Shown in pieces: positions 8,780 to 17,877 of a stretch of 64,000 nt of DNA. The DNA is from Methylomonas sp. AM2-LC. Lineage in GTDB: Bacteria; Pseudomonadota; Gammaproteobacteria; Methylococcales; Methylomonadaceae. The notes below the pieces were generated by a model that did not search any database, was not told the origin of the DNA, and was given only the letters and a program-made list of their open reading frames with translations. Made by a program: the position numbers and the translations under genes. The stretch lies in assembly GCF_039904985.1 (NCBI RefSeq), contig NZ_CP157005.1, forward strand, positions 124,001-188,000, written 5' to 3'. Position 1 is the stretch's first letter. Every line of letters begins with the position of its first letter.

Positions 8780-9741
8780 GCAGCCCAAAACGCCTTTATG
8801 AATTATTATTGGATTATTGCAGTGCCGAAGCCGTAATCGATAATATTATCATCGGTTTGGTATGGACACTATGCCAACGCAGAGATTGTTCTTCAGCGGG
8901 CCTAGCCATGAGCCCAGGACTTACCACGCGCACTTTACCCTGGTCGGGTACTCTGTTGGATAAACCCGTTATTGATCTGGCGGCCTGGATATTAGAATGG
9001 GAACCGTACAAAGCCACGGTAGCCATGGCGGTAATCAATAGCTGTATCAATAGCAGACCATTACCCGAATCACTGGTGCTGGACAGTCACGCAGAATTCC
9101 CCAATTTAGCCGTTTTCGATCATTTTTTGCCACAATTACAAGGCAAAAAAGTCGTGGTCATTGGCCGCTATCCCGGTATAGAGCGCTATGAACAGTATAT
9201 GCAGCTCAATATACTGGAACGGCAACCCAATGCCTGTGACTTACCCGATTCTGCCTGTGAGTTTTTGCTACCACAAGCCGACTGGGTATTTTTGACAGCC
9301 AGCACTATTCCCAACAAAACCTTTCCACGATTAGCAGAATTATCGCAAAACGCAAAAACAGTATTGATGGGGCCAACCGTACCCTGGCTGCCACAATTAC
9401 ATGAATTTGGCATAGATTATCTGGCAGGCGTAGAAGTGTATGACATTAAAAGCTTACAACAAACCATTGCGCAGGGTGGTGGGGTACGCATCTTTGGTCA
9501 TGGCTTACGCTACCGTATTGCAGAACTTGCACCGACAGCCAGCATGAGTTGGTTACAGCAGCAAATTGCCAGTTGCGTAGCCGAAAAAAACCGGATAAGC
9601 GCAGAAATGGAAACATGGTATGCATCTGGAGTTACTTCACGATATCCGGCTTATCATCTTCTGGAACAGGTGAATACTCGTTTGTCGCGCATGGATAGCA
9701 GTTACAAAACACTGTGGGATCAGCATGCCACCGCAAATTAG
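8776..9741 (+). CDS. DUF4213/DUF364 protein, putative metal-chelating Rossmann-like fold
   Basis: A 321-residue protein. The N-terminal part (about 1-100) matches the DUF4213 enolase-N-like region (GLAMSPGLTT). The C-terminal part (about 115-260) matches DUF364: KKVVVIGRYPGIE, ADWVFLTASTIPNKT, and TVLMGPTVPWLP. DUF364 is called a putative heavy-metal chelation domain, but its function is not established. In a cofactor-assembly operon it might handle Mo, Fe or another metal; that is inference only. It overlaps the upstream gene by 4 bp, and the next gene follows after 12 bp. Confidence 0.75.
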   Translation: MSSPKRLYELLLDYCSAEAVIDNIIIGLVWTLCQRRDCSSAGLAMSPGLTTRTLPWSGTLLDKPVIDLAAWILEWEPYKATVAMAVINSCINSRPLPESLVLDSHAEFPNLAVFDHFLPQLQGKKVVVIGRYPGIERYEQYMQLNILERQPNACDLPDSACEFLLPQADWVFLTASTIPNKTFPRLAELSQNAKTVLMGPTVPWLPQLHEFGIDYLAGVEVYDIKSLQQTIAQGGGVRIFGHGLRYRIAELAPTASMSWLQQQIASCVAEKNRISAEMETWYASGVTSRYPAYHLLEQVNTRLSRMDSSYKTLWDQHATAN

Positions 9742-9753
9742 TTGACTTAAGGC

Positions 9754-10197
9754 ATGGCTGCGCTGACTCCGTTTAATAAGTATCGCTTATTGTTGTATTA
9801 CAAAGGCAATATCAGCGCCTTAACCTTATTTGCCCAACAAGCCAGTGGCAGCATATGTTTTCCTGATGCCTTACCTGCTTTATCAGTGGCATTGGAGGAA
9901 AATGAAATGGCGCATAACAAGGTAAGCATGCATCCAGCCGCTTTGGTCAATACTATCAACACAGCCTGGCACCTCAACAAAGATTTACTGAGCGTTGAAT
10001 CTGGATTTAGCGAGCAGATAGATGCCCCTGGCGGCATTATTACTGTTTATATGGCACGTTTTAATGTCCTGGATCCTCCACATAAACTACTGGCTAATCA
10101 ACATTGTCAGCTGAAAACCTTGCCGGAACTACGTGGCAGGCCTCCGGCAGAAATGGAGTTATTACGCCGCGCTTATGTAAAAGTAATGGAAGGTTAA
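9754..10197 (+). CDS. Conserved hypothetical protein in the nif operon
   Basis: I do not recognise this 147-residue cytoplasmic protein. Visible blocks are HNKVSMHPAALVNTINTAW, a beta-rich GGIITVYMARFNVLDPP, and a C-terminal LPELRGRPPAEMELLRRAY that looks like a conserved end motif. It has two scattered cysteines and no cluster motif. It is placed between the DUF364 gene and the GlcF-like gene, one base from the latter, which implies a shared function with one of them. Confidence 0.62.
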   Translation: MAALTPFNKYRLLLYYKGNISALTLFAQQASGSICFPDALPALSVALEENEMAHNKVSMHPAALVNTINTAWHLNKDLLSVESGFSEQIDAPGGIITVYMARFNVLDPPHKLLANQHCQLKTLPELRGRPPAEMELLRRAYVKVMEG

Positions 10198-10198
10198 T

Positions 10199-11434
10199 AT
10201 GTTCGACTTCATGGATATGGATTTTGCAGACTCCTCTGCACTGCCAACCAGCACTGGCCCCTATATTCCAGATGCCAGCGAATGTATGCGTTGCGGCATG
10301 TGTGTCAGCAGTTGCCCGACTTTTCGCTTACTAGCTGTTGATGAAGAAACACCTCGGCGGCGTATCCGTACTATCAATAAACTATTGATTGAAGACCAAG
10401 CCATCAGTGCCGATGAACAACAACATTTACTAAACTGTCTGCAATGTAGAGCTTGCGAAACGGTTTGTCCCAGCCGTATGGCTTATGGGCAACTGTTTGA
10501 TCAGGCTCTATTGGCACTTAAGCGCACACCGACGCGTCTGGCCAAGTGGGGATTATGGTTAATCACTTATAAAAAGTGGCGGCGCAGACTGATGCCTGTG
10601 TTGGCAATCTATCTGCGCTCGGGTTTGCGTAAGCCACTACAGCGCAGTGGCTTATTAAGAAAATGGGCATTAGCAGAGGCAGAAGCCTTACTTACGCCTC
10701 CGGCACTATCCAGTTTGGCTGCATATTATCCAGGTAAAAATACTAATCGTGGTCAAGTAGCCTTGTTTACTGGCTGTATTGCTGAACATTTTGATCGTGA
10801 AACCTTGCAAGCCAGCATTAGAGTACTGAATGCGATGGGTTATGAGGTATTAGTCCCCCCTCAACAAGTGTGTTGCGGGGCCATTCATCAGCACAATGGT
10901 TTACCCGCTGAAACGATGATGGCGAAAAATATGGCAGTTTTTAATGCATTGTCTGTTGAAGCTGTGCTTTATACCGCCACAGGTTGCGGAGCAATGTTAG
11001 CGGATTACCAATCTGATGATAATCAGCAAAGCGCACACTTTAAACAACGCTTGCAAGACATTAATGACTTTGTACTTAAGCATTGGCCGCAGCAATTAAA
11101 CTTACGTCCACTCAAAGAGAAAGCTGCGGTACACGAACCTTGCAGCCAACGTAATGTGCTAAAAAACACCACAACAGTGTATGCCTTGCTGGCAAAAATT
11201 CCCGACTTACAAATTACTTCGTTAGCCGATAATTCGATTTGTTGTGGTGCAGGTGGAAGCTACATGCTCAGCCATCCAGATAACGCTGCTAAGTTGCTGA
11301 GCATGAAAAAACAAGTCATAGCGGCTGCCGAAGCAGATATATTGGTGAGTAGTAACTTTGGTTGCACGACATTTATGCATACCGATACGCAGAAATTATT
11401 ACACCCGATGTGTTTGCTGGATAGGCAACTATAA
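10199..11434 (+). CDS. GlcF-like (Fe-S)-binding protein, orphan in the nif operon
   Basis: A 411-residue protein with the GlcF/LutA-HdrD architecture. Two N-terminal [4Fe-4S] motifs are at Cys29, 32, 35 and 39 (CMRCGMCVSSCP) and Cys80, 83, 86 and 90 (CLQCRACETVCP). Two CCG domains follow (QVCCGAIHQH, SICCGAGGSY). GlcF is the iron-sulfur subunit of glycolate oxidase, but glcD and glcE are absent here. Its place as the last nif-operon gene suggests a different role, such as electron transfer, thiol or disulfide chemistry, or cluster supply. It begins one base after the previous stop and is followed by a hairpin terminator. Confidence 0.8.
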   Translation: MFDFMDMDFADSSALPTSTGPYIPDASECMRCGMCVSSCPTFRLLAVDEETPRRRIRTINKLLIEDQAISADEQQHLLNCLQCRACETVCPSRMAYGQLFDQALLALKRTPTRLAKWGLWLITYKKWRRRLMPVLAIYLRSGLRKPLQRSGLLRKWALAEAEALLTPPALSSLAAYYPGKNTNRGQVALFTGCIAEHFDRETLQASIRVLNAMGYEVLVPPQQVCCGAIHQHNGLPAETMMAKNMAVFNALSVEAVLYTATGCGAMLADYQSDDNQQSAHFKQRLQDINDFVLKHWPQQLNLRPLKEKAAVHEPCSQRNVLKNTTTVYALLAKIPDLQITSLADNSICCGAGGSYMLSHPDNAAKLLSMKKQVIAAAEADILVSSNFGCTTFMHTDTQKLLHPMCLLDRQL

Positions 11435-11443
11435 GTTTAGCCA

Positions 11444-11463
11444 AAAGCGTGGATACACGCTTT
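11444..11463 (+). terminator. Hairpin terminator between the nif operon and tetR
   Basis: Perfect 8-bp stem AAAGCGTG / CACGCTTT around a GATA loop, 9 bp after the GlcF-like stop codon. T residues follow on both strands, so it can act for both convergent transcripts. The U tract is short, so its strength is uncertain. Confidence 0.55.
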
Positions 11464-12034
11464 ATCGATTGTTATCCACACTACAATTAATCAAAACTTC
11501 CGCAGCGTTGTATGCAGAACGCATAGCGTGAGAATTGGATTGCAGTTGCCCACTGACAAGAGCCCCTGTAATCAATAGAGTAAGCTGTCGTGCAAGTTCT
11601 GCAGGTTCCTGTGCACCCGCCTGTTCTGCCAACACTGTTAGTTGCGTGCAAAACGACTCATAGAAAGCAGTTGACGCCTGTTGGATAGGACTGCTGGCAT
11701 CAGCACATTCGGCTGTGGCGTTGAAGAACGGACAACCCCGAAATTCAGGGCTAGCAATTAATTCGGCAAAAATTTCGAAGATTAATAGTAGTTTTTGCCT
11801 GGGCGTACATTGCCGCGCAGCAAGACCCACTAACAGCATATTTTGCATTTTTTCTGCACTTTTATGCAGATACGCCAACACCAAATCGTCTTTAGATGGA
11901 AAATATTTGTACAGACTCATTTTGGCAATGCCACTGGCTTTGACAATAGCGTCTATGCCTGTCGCTTTTATGCCATGACTATAGAACAGCCCAGAAGCAA
12001 TTTGCAAAATATGGTCATGGAGATTTCGGGACAT
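11462..12034 (-). CDS. TetR/AcrR-family transcriptional regulator
   Basis: A 190-residue repressor-type protein. The N-terminal TetR DNA-binding domain is seen as ILQIASGLFYSHG, then IDAIVKASGIAKMSLYKYF and PSKDDL, the classical helix-turn-helix. The C-terminal part is the ligand and dimer domain, including FRGCPFFNATAE as in AcrR-like regulators. I start at the ATG at 12034 because the longer frame to 12091 adds a hydrophobic tail not seen in the family. It is divergent from the glutathione transferase gene, with palindromes between them, and most likely represses both genes in response to an electrophile or xenobiotic. Confidence 0.85.
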   Translation of the reverse strand: MSRNLHDHILQIASGLFYSHGIKATGIDAIVKASGIAKMSLYKYFPSKDDLVLAYLHKSAEKMQNMLLVGLAARQCTPRQKLLLIFEIFAELIASPEFRGCPFFNATAECADASSPIQQASTAFYESFCTQLTVLAEQAGAQEPAELARQLTLLITGALVSGQLQSNSHAMRSAYNAAEVLINCSVDNNR

Positions 12035-12063
12035 TAGCAATACATCAAAAAAATATTTTGCAA

Positions 12064-12116
12064 CTATACAGAACAGTATGTATAGTTTCAATAGACAGAC
12101 CGGTCTATACAGTCTG
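12064..12116. promoter_or_regulatory. Operator palindromes in the tetR-gst intergenic region
   Basis: Three inverted repeats lie in 53 bp: CTATAC (12064-12069) with GTATAG (12080-12085); the perfect palindrome AGACCGGTCT (12097-12106); and CAGAC (12096-12100) with GTCTG (12112-12116). The AGACCGGTCT core is of the type bound by TetR/AcrR regulators, and its place between the divergent genes fits autoregulation plus control of gst. Binding is inferred. Confidence 0.6.
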
Positions 12117-12148
12117 TTTTTTTAATGTCACTAAAAAGGAGAAAATAG

Positions 12149-12802
12149 ATGATTACCCTGTACGGTTTTGCCATTAGCAACTATTACAACAAAGTCAAAC
12201 TGACTTTATTAGAAAAAAACATCGAATTTATCGAAGTAACAGTTACCCCAAGTCAAGACGCAGCCTTATTAGAACGTTCACCACTGGGAAAAATACCTTT
12301 TATTAAAACCGAGTCTGGACAATATTTATCGGAATCACAAGCGATAGTGGAATATCTGGAAGATGCTTACCCGGCACACCCACTCTGTCCGGCCGATAGC
12401 TATGAACGCGCAAAAACCCGCGAATTTATTCAGCATCTAGAATTGAATGTAGAACTGATTGCCCGCCGTATTTACATGGAAGCTTTTTTTGGCGGCAAGG
12501 TATCAGATGAAGTAAAAGAAGACGTAAAAACCAAAGTCGAAACCGGTTTGAAAGGTTTAACCAGGCTATTAAAGTTAGCACCGTATGCCTTGGGCGAACA
12601 TTTCAGTGTCGCAGACATAGTGGCCTGGCCACATTTGCAACTGATAAGTGCATCCACCCAGATTATTTATGGCAAAGACTTAGTCGCTGAAATTATTCCT
12701 GGTATAGATGCCTATTTCAAACAAATGGAAGGTCGCCCGCATGTGCAAAAGGTGGCTAGTGATCGCACTTTAGCATTGGCTCAGTTTTTACAGAAAAAAT
12801 AA
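12149..12802 (+). CDS. Glutathione S-transferase
   Basis: A 217-residue cytosolic GST. The thioredoxin-like N-terminal domain (1-80) includes the LYGFAISNYYNKVKL start, the cis-Pro context GKIPFI and the glutathione gamma-Glu binding ESQAIVEYLED. The all-helical C-terminal domain (about 90-200) includes SVADIVAWPHL, the N-capping box type of motif. It probably conjugates or detoxifies electrophiles. A strong AAGGAG precedes the ATG. The divergent tetR and the operator palindromes suggest it is inducible. Confidence 0.88.
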   Translation: MITLYGFAISNYYNKVKLTLLEKNIEFIEVTVTPSQDAALLERSPLGKIPFIKTESGQYLSESQAIVEYLEDAYPAHPLCPADSYERAKTREFIQHLELNVELIARRIYMEAFFGGKVSDEVKEDVKTKVETGLKGLTRLLKLAPYALGEHFSVADIVAWPHLQLISASTQIIYGKDLVAEIIPGIDAYFKQMEGRPHVQKVASDRTLALAQFLQKK

Positions 12803-12902
12803 GTTTACCCAAAGGATGTCATAAAATCGGACAAAGTGCCTTAGGTTTTTAAACAAGAGTTTGCGAATCTACTGCATAAACACTAACTTTGTCTAACATG
12901 GA

Positions 12903-12929
12903 AATCGTCCAATATTGGGTTGGACGATT
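12903..12929. repeat. 10-bp perfect hairpin downstream of gst
   Basis: AATCGTCCAA and TTGGACGATT are perfect inverted arms with a 7-base loop. No T tract follows, so it is not a classic terminator. It stands 100 bp after gst and 160 bp before an orphan reading frame. It could be a small dispersed repeat or a remnant end of a lost element. Confidence 0.5.
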
Positions 12930-13089
12930 ATCTTGAACACATCAAATGTTAACGCTCTACATAAATACCCATACAAACCAAGGCGAGGCTACGTGAAATT
13001 TTAGTATTGCTCCCAGCAAATATAGCTTTTACCGAAACTTCAACTATGCTAAAGATAATGTATTTTATCAGTAATATTGACGACGCTAA

Positions 13090-13383
13090 TTGGGTGTATC
13101 TCATTTGAAAATTAATCTCGCACACATTAGAGAACGAGCAACATCAGGCGGCTGGATAGATTTTGTCGTTTTTGAAGCAAAATCGGCTGCCACGGGTGAG
13201 AGTGGCAATGCAAATTTGCTTGCTCTGCTTACTAAAAAATCCAGAGCATTAGGACTGAAAGTTGATCAATCTGCACTGGCTTATAGTCACAATGGGCGTA
13301 TACAGTACTATGGAACCAAAAGCCTAGTAGACTATCTTTCACGGAGTAGTTTACCTAAATGGACACATGAAATTGATATTTAG
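13090..13383 (+). CDS. Conserved hypothetical protein, possibly a remnant
   Basis: A 97-residue frame that opens directly after an in-frame TAA. No ATG is available near its start; TTG at 13090 or 13105 would have to be used, and there is no clear Shine-Dalgarno. The sequence looks protein-like (HIRERATSGGWIDFVVFEAK, KVDQSALAYSHNGRIQYYGT, ending LPKWTHEIDI), so it may be a real small gene or the 3' part of a decayed one. I do not recognise a family. It is isolated by non-coding DNA on both sides. Confidence 0.4.
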   Translation: MGVSHLKINLAHIRERATSGGWIDFVVFEAKSAATGESGNANLLALLTKKSRALGLKVDQSALAYSHNGRIQYYGTKSLVDYLSRSSLPKWTHEIDI

Positions 13384-13606
13384 CTTAAACAAGTGATGAC
13401 ATTACGCAATTAATTGTTAATTATATTTCCTGTACCCTATCTTAATTTAACGGTTGTTATGAACAGGAATGCATCCACTATCCTTCATATTCAACCATTG
13501 CTGAATAGCACACTTTGACATTTATCTACCTTTGCCTTGACAATTGCAATTTTGCAGGAAGAATGCGCTATTTCCTTACAATAATAACAATACTCGGAGA
13601 CAGGTG

Positions 13607-14152
13607 ATGGACATAAATAATAGCGTTGAAATTCCTTCAGAATATATAGGTAGCGTTGATATCGGCTCAATATCGGCTATTGTAGATTTATGGTATGAAA
13701 TGATGCTGGACGATTATCGAGTTAATCGATTTTTTTATAGCAGACCCATAGCCGAACAATCCGCACCTTTAAAAACATTTCTTGCTGCTGCATTGGGCAG
13801 TAATAAGCATAGCTCCACTGATTTGGCCACTTTATTGGGTGATTATTTTATGGCAGCCTTTGCACGAGGTAACGCTCACCCTAGCTTGGTTACTGGTAAC
13901 GATTTTGCTTTTCTGCTGGATGTCATTGGTGGACGGGAAATTCGTACCGTTACCTTAATTTGCGATGCACATTCACATCTGTTCAAACTCGGTCCAGACG
14001 ATGAGAATTATGATGTGGTGTTAGAAATTTTAGCCTCCACCCTAAAAAAACTGAACCTCGCCGAACCACAAGCCACTAAAATAATGGCTATGGCAGAAGC
14101 AGCCAGAGACGCTGTACTGGCTAGAGGTGCTTTAGTTTTGCAGGCCGCCTGA
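13607..14152 (+). CDS. Truncated hemoglobin-like protein
   Basis: A 181-residue protein resembling group I truncated globins. Residues 20-110 align in pattern: IVDLWYEMMLDDYRVNRFF with Tyr30 at the likely B10 position, then LKTFLAAALG, then FARGNAHPSLVTGNDFAFLL, with His91 as the likely proximal heme ligand. Unlike typical group I proteins, it has an N-terminal extension and a longer C-terminal helix. I chose the ATG at 13607, preceded by GGAGACAGG. Possible roles are O2 or NO binding or sensing, relevant near nitrogenase genes. Heme binding needs testing because the glycine motifs are weak. Confidence 0.6.
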   Translation: MDINNSVEIPSEYIGSVDIGSISAIVDLWYEMMLDDYRVNRFFYSRPIAEQSAPLKTFLAAALGSNKHSSTDLATLLGDYFMAAFARGNAHPSLVTGNDFAFLLDVIGGREIRTVTLICDAHSHLFKLGPDDENYDVVLEILASTLKKLNLAEPQATKIMAMAEAARDAVLARGALVLQAA

Positions 14153-14259
14153 TTTATATCTGCACAGGGATGTGATTATCAGAGCAGGATTTTGTATACT
14201 GCTATTTATTAGCCGGTTCTGCCAATTGCGGACAAAATTTTTGCACTGACTTTTCACTT

Positions 14260-15417
14260 ATGCCTATCACAGATTTATTTGCGTTTAATAAATTATCTTT
14301 ATGCAAAACCAGCAATTTACTATTGTTAGTTCTTTTGGTTGGCTGCGCAAATCCGCCGATAAAACCAGGTGATAACTCTATCGCAGTGCAAACTAATTTG
14401 CCACCCACCAGCATTCAACCATCAAAACAGTTAAATCCTACTGTCGGTGCTTACCATGCCAGCGCCCTAACAGGAGATTATGCTGCTTACCCTGCCTTAA
14501 AGCAGTTTATAGAAGATATGTCTCAAAAACATGGCTTTAAGCGCGAGTATTTATACGGTTTATTTTCGCAAGCGAAACGTAAACAATGGACTTTAGATTA
14601 TCTGGCTAAATCTGATCAGGGCCTAAAAGGAAAACCAGCCAAAGGCGGTTGGACTCGCTATCGCTCACAATTTCTTGATGATCACCATGTTAATGGTGGT
14701 ATCGCATTCTGGCAAAAATATAGTTCCGCTTTGCAACGCGCTCAACAACAGTATGGTGTTCCACCGGAATACATTTTGGGTATCATTGCCGTAGAAACTG
14801 GTTTTGGTGCAAATGTGGGTAACCATCGTATTCTGGATGCACTGACCACTTTAGGCTTTGATTATCAGCGTCGTGGTGAGTATTTCCGTTCCGAGCTGGA
14901 AAACTTTTTAATCATGACCAATAATGAAAGCATAGACCCTGCAAAACCGGTGGGGTCTTTCGCAGGTGCTATGGGTTTGGGACAATTCATGCCCAGCAGC
15001 TTTCTAAAATGGGCTGTAGACCATAATGGTGATGGTCGCCGTGATTTATGGAATCCTGAAGATGCTATCGGTAGCGTGGCTAATTATTTTGCTCAACATG
15101 GTTGGCAAGCGGGTAAACCAGTGGTCAGTCCTACTCGTGGCTATTTGTCTGGTGTAGAAAATTTAGAACCCGGCATAGATCAACAATACTCGCTGAGTAC
15201 ATTACAACAAGCTGGTGTAACACCGGTAAGCCATTGCCCATGTGATTATCCATTACGCCTTTTATTGTTAAGACATGATCACAATGATGAATATTTGCTT
15301 GGTCATCCTAATTTTGTCACTATTTCCCGTTATAATCATAGTACTTACTATGTTATGGCTGTTCATGAATTAGCCCAAGCTTTTAAAAATAGCTCTAACA
15401 CCCTTGCGAAAAAATGA
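14260..15417 (+). CDS. mltB: Lytic murein transglycosylase B-type lipoprotein
   Basis: A 385-residue MltB-family enzyme that cleaves the MurNAc-GlcNAc bond of peptidoglycan to form 1,6-anhydroMurNAc. A lipoprotein signal ends with LLVGC (Cys29). The catalytic Glu179 is in IIAVETGFGAN. The rest of the SLT_2 domain follows: RGEYFRSELENFL, GSFAGAMGLGQFMPSS and DLWNPEDAIGSVANYF. It should be anchored on the outer membrane. It is followed after 72 bp by the CYTH gene. Confidence 0.9.
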   Translation: MPITDLFAFNKLSLCKTSNLLLLVLLVGCANPPIKPGDNSIAVQTNLPPTSIQPSKQLNPTVGAYHASALTGDYAAYPALKQFIEDMSQKHGFKREYLYGLFSQAKRKQWTLDYLAKSDQGLKGKPAKGGWTRYRSQFLDDHHVNGGIAFWQKYSSALQRAQQQYGVPPEYILGIIAVETGFGANVGNHRILDALTTLGFDYQRRGEYFRSELENFLIMTNNESIDPAKPVGSFAGAMGLGQFMPSSFLKWAVDHNGDGRRDLWNPEDAIGSVANYFAQHGWQAGKPVVSPTRGYLSGVENLEPGIDQQYSLSTLQQAGVTPVSHCPCDYPLRLLLLRHDHNDEYLLGHPNFVTISRYNHSTYYVMAVHELAQAFKNSSNTLAKK

Positions 15418-15489
15418 TCATTATCAAATCTGTATGAAATTTGTCCTAACCAAACTTACCCACAAATAGAGCAGTAAATTACAATTCAA

Positions 15490-16702
<1,213 letters not shown>

Positions 16703-16800
16703 GCGCGGTGCTAGATTTTAAAACTAGCAATTTTAACCGATTAAAACCAGAAAATGTGTGCTAGTCATGCATTAGGCCGTAAATTCTTGTGATTGAAACT

Positions 16801-16850
16801 AAAAAACCGGCCGACAGCCAAACCGGCACTGGACAAAAGCCAGACCGGTT
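16801..16850 (-). terminator. Terminator after lpxC
   Basis: Inverted arms AACCGG (16821-16826) and CCGGTT (16845-16850) with an inner CTGG/CCAG stem. A further CCGGTTTTTT lies at the distal end on the minus strand, which can pair with the first arm and supplies a U tract. It lies 17 bp after the lpxC stop and marks the end of the dcw cluster. Confidence 0.6.
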
Positions 16851-16866
16851 AGCGTTAGAATTTAAA

Positions 16867-17793
16867 TTATTTTGCCGCTGGAATAGGTGTTTGTGCAGAA
16901 CGCATAAAGGAAATGGGTGCTTCGTCTACATTATCAAACGAAACCATTTCCCAGGCATCTTTATCGTTCAATAAACTCAGCAATAATTTATTATTGAGTG
17001 CATGTCCTGATTTAAACCCTTGATATTCACCGATCAGACTATAACCCAGTAAATATAGATCACCAATCGCATCGAGAATTTTATGTTTAACAAATTCGTC
17101 AGCATAACGCAGTCCGTCTTCGTTTAAGACTTTGTCTTCATCAACCACAATGGCATTATCAAGACTACCACCCAATGCTAAATTATTTTCACGTAAAAAC
17201 TCAATATCTTTCATAAAGCCAAAGGTACGAGCACGACTTACTTCCTTAACAAAGGTCGTAGAAGAAAAATCCATAACAGCTGTTTTAAGATGATCCGAAA
17301 AAGCGGGATGTTCAAAGTCAATGGTAAAAGTTACCTTAAAACCATCAAAAGGCTCAAATGCTGCCCATTTATCACCTTCTTCAACTCTTATTGCATGTTT
17401 GATGCGAATATATTGCTTAGGAACATCTTGTTCCACTACACCTGCAGATTGCAGTAAAAAAACGAATGGGCCAGCACTGCCATCCATAATAGGAACTTCT
17501 GGTGCACTGACATCTACAAGTGCGTTATCAATGCCTAGTCCAGCCAATGCGGACAACAAATGCTCCACAGTTGAGACTTTTACACCGTCACGTACCAAGG
17601 TAGTTGAAAGTTTGGTTTCGCCCACATTTTCTGGGCGGGCTTCTATAGTAACCGGATTTTCCAAATCGACACGACGAAAGCGAATACCTGTATTAGGTTC
17701 AGCAGGGTGCAGAGTCAGATAGACTTTGTCGCCGGTATGTAAACCGACACCAGTGGCACGAATGGTGTTTTTTAAAGTGCGCTGTTTAATCAT
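16867..17793 (-). CDS. lpxC: UDP-3-O-acyl-N-acetylglucosamine deacetylase
   Basis: LpxC is the zinc enzyme of the first committed step of lipid A synthesis. The 308-residue length is typical. [11 protein letters not shown] holds His78, [15 protein letters not shown] holds the second His and Asp of the metal site, and GHALNN holds the catalytic His. It is last in the dcw cluster, 84 bp after ftsZ. A CTATCA/TGATAG inverted repeat at 17830-17850 lies in that gap, so lpxC may also have its own promoter. Confidence 0.95.
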   Translation of the reverse strand: MIKQRTLKNTIRATGVGLHTGDKVYLTLHPAEPNTGIRFRRVDLENPVTIEARPENVGETKLSTTLVRDGVKVSTVEHLLSALAGLGIDNALVDVSAPEVPIMDGSAGPFVFLLQSAGVVEQDVPKQYIRIKHAIRVEEGDKWAAFEPFDGFKVTFTIDFEHPAFSDHLKTAVMDFSSTTFVKEVSRARTFGFMKDIEFLRENNLALGGSLDNAIVVDEDKVLNEDGLRYADEFVKHKILDAIGDLYLLGYSLIGEYQGFKSGHALNNKLLLSLLNDKDAWEMVSFDNVDEAPISFMRSAQTPIPAAK

Positions 17794-17877
17794 GAAATAC
17801 CGAGAAATTGGAAAACAAGGCTGGGAAGTCTATCACAATTTATATGATAGCTCCCCCCAGAGACTTGCAAGTTGCTG

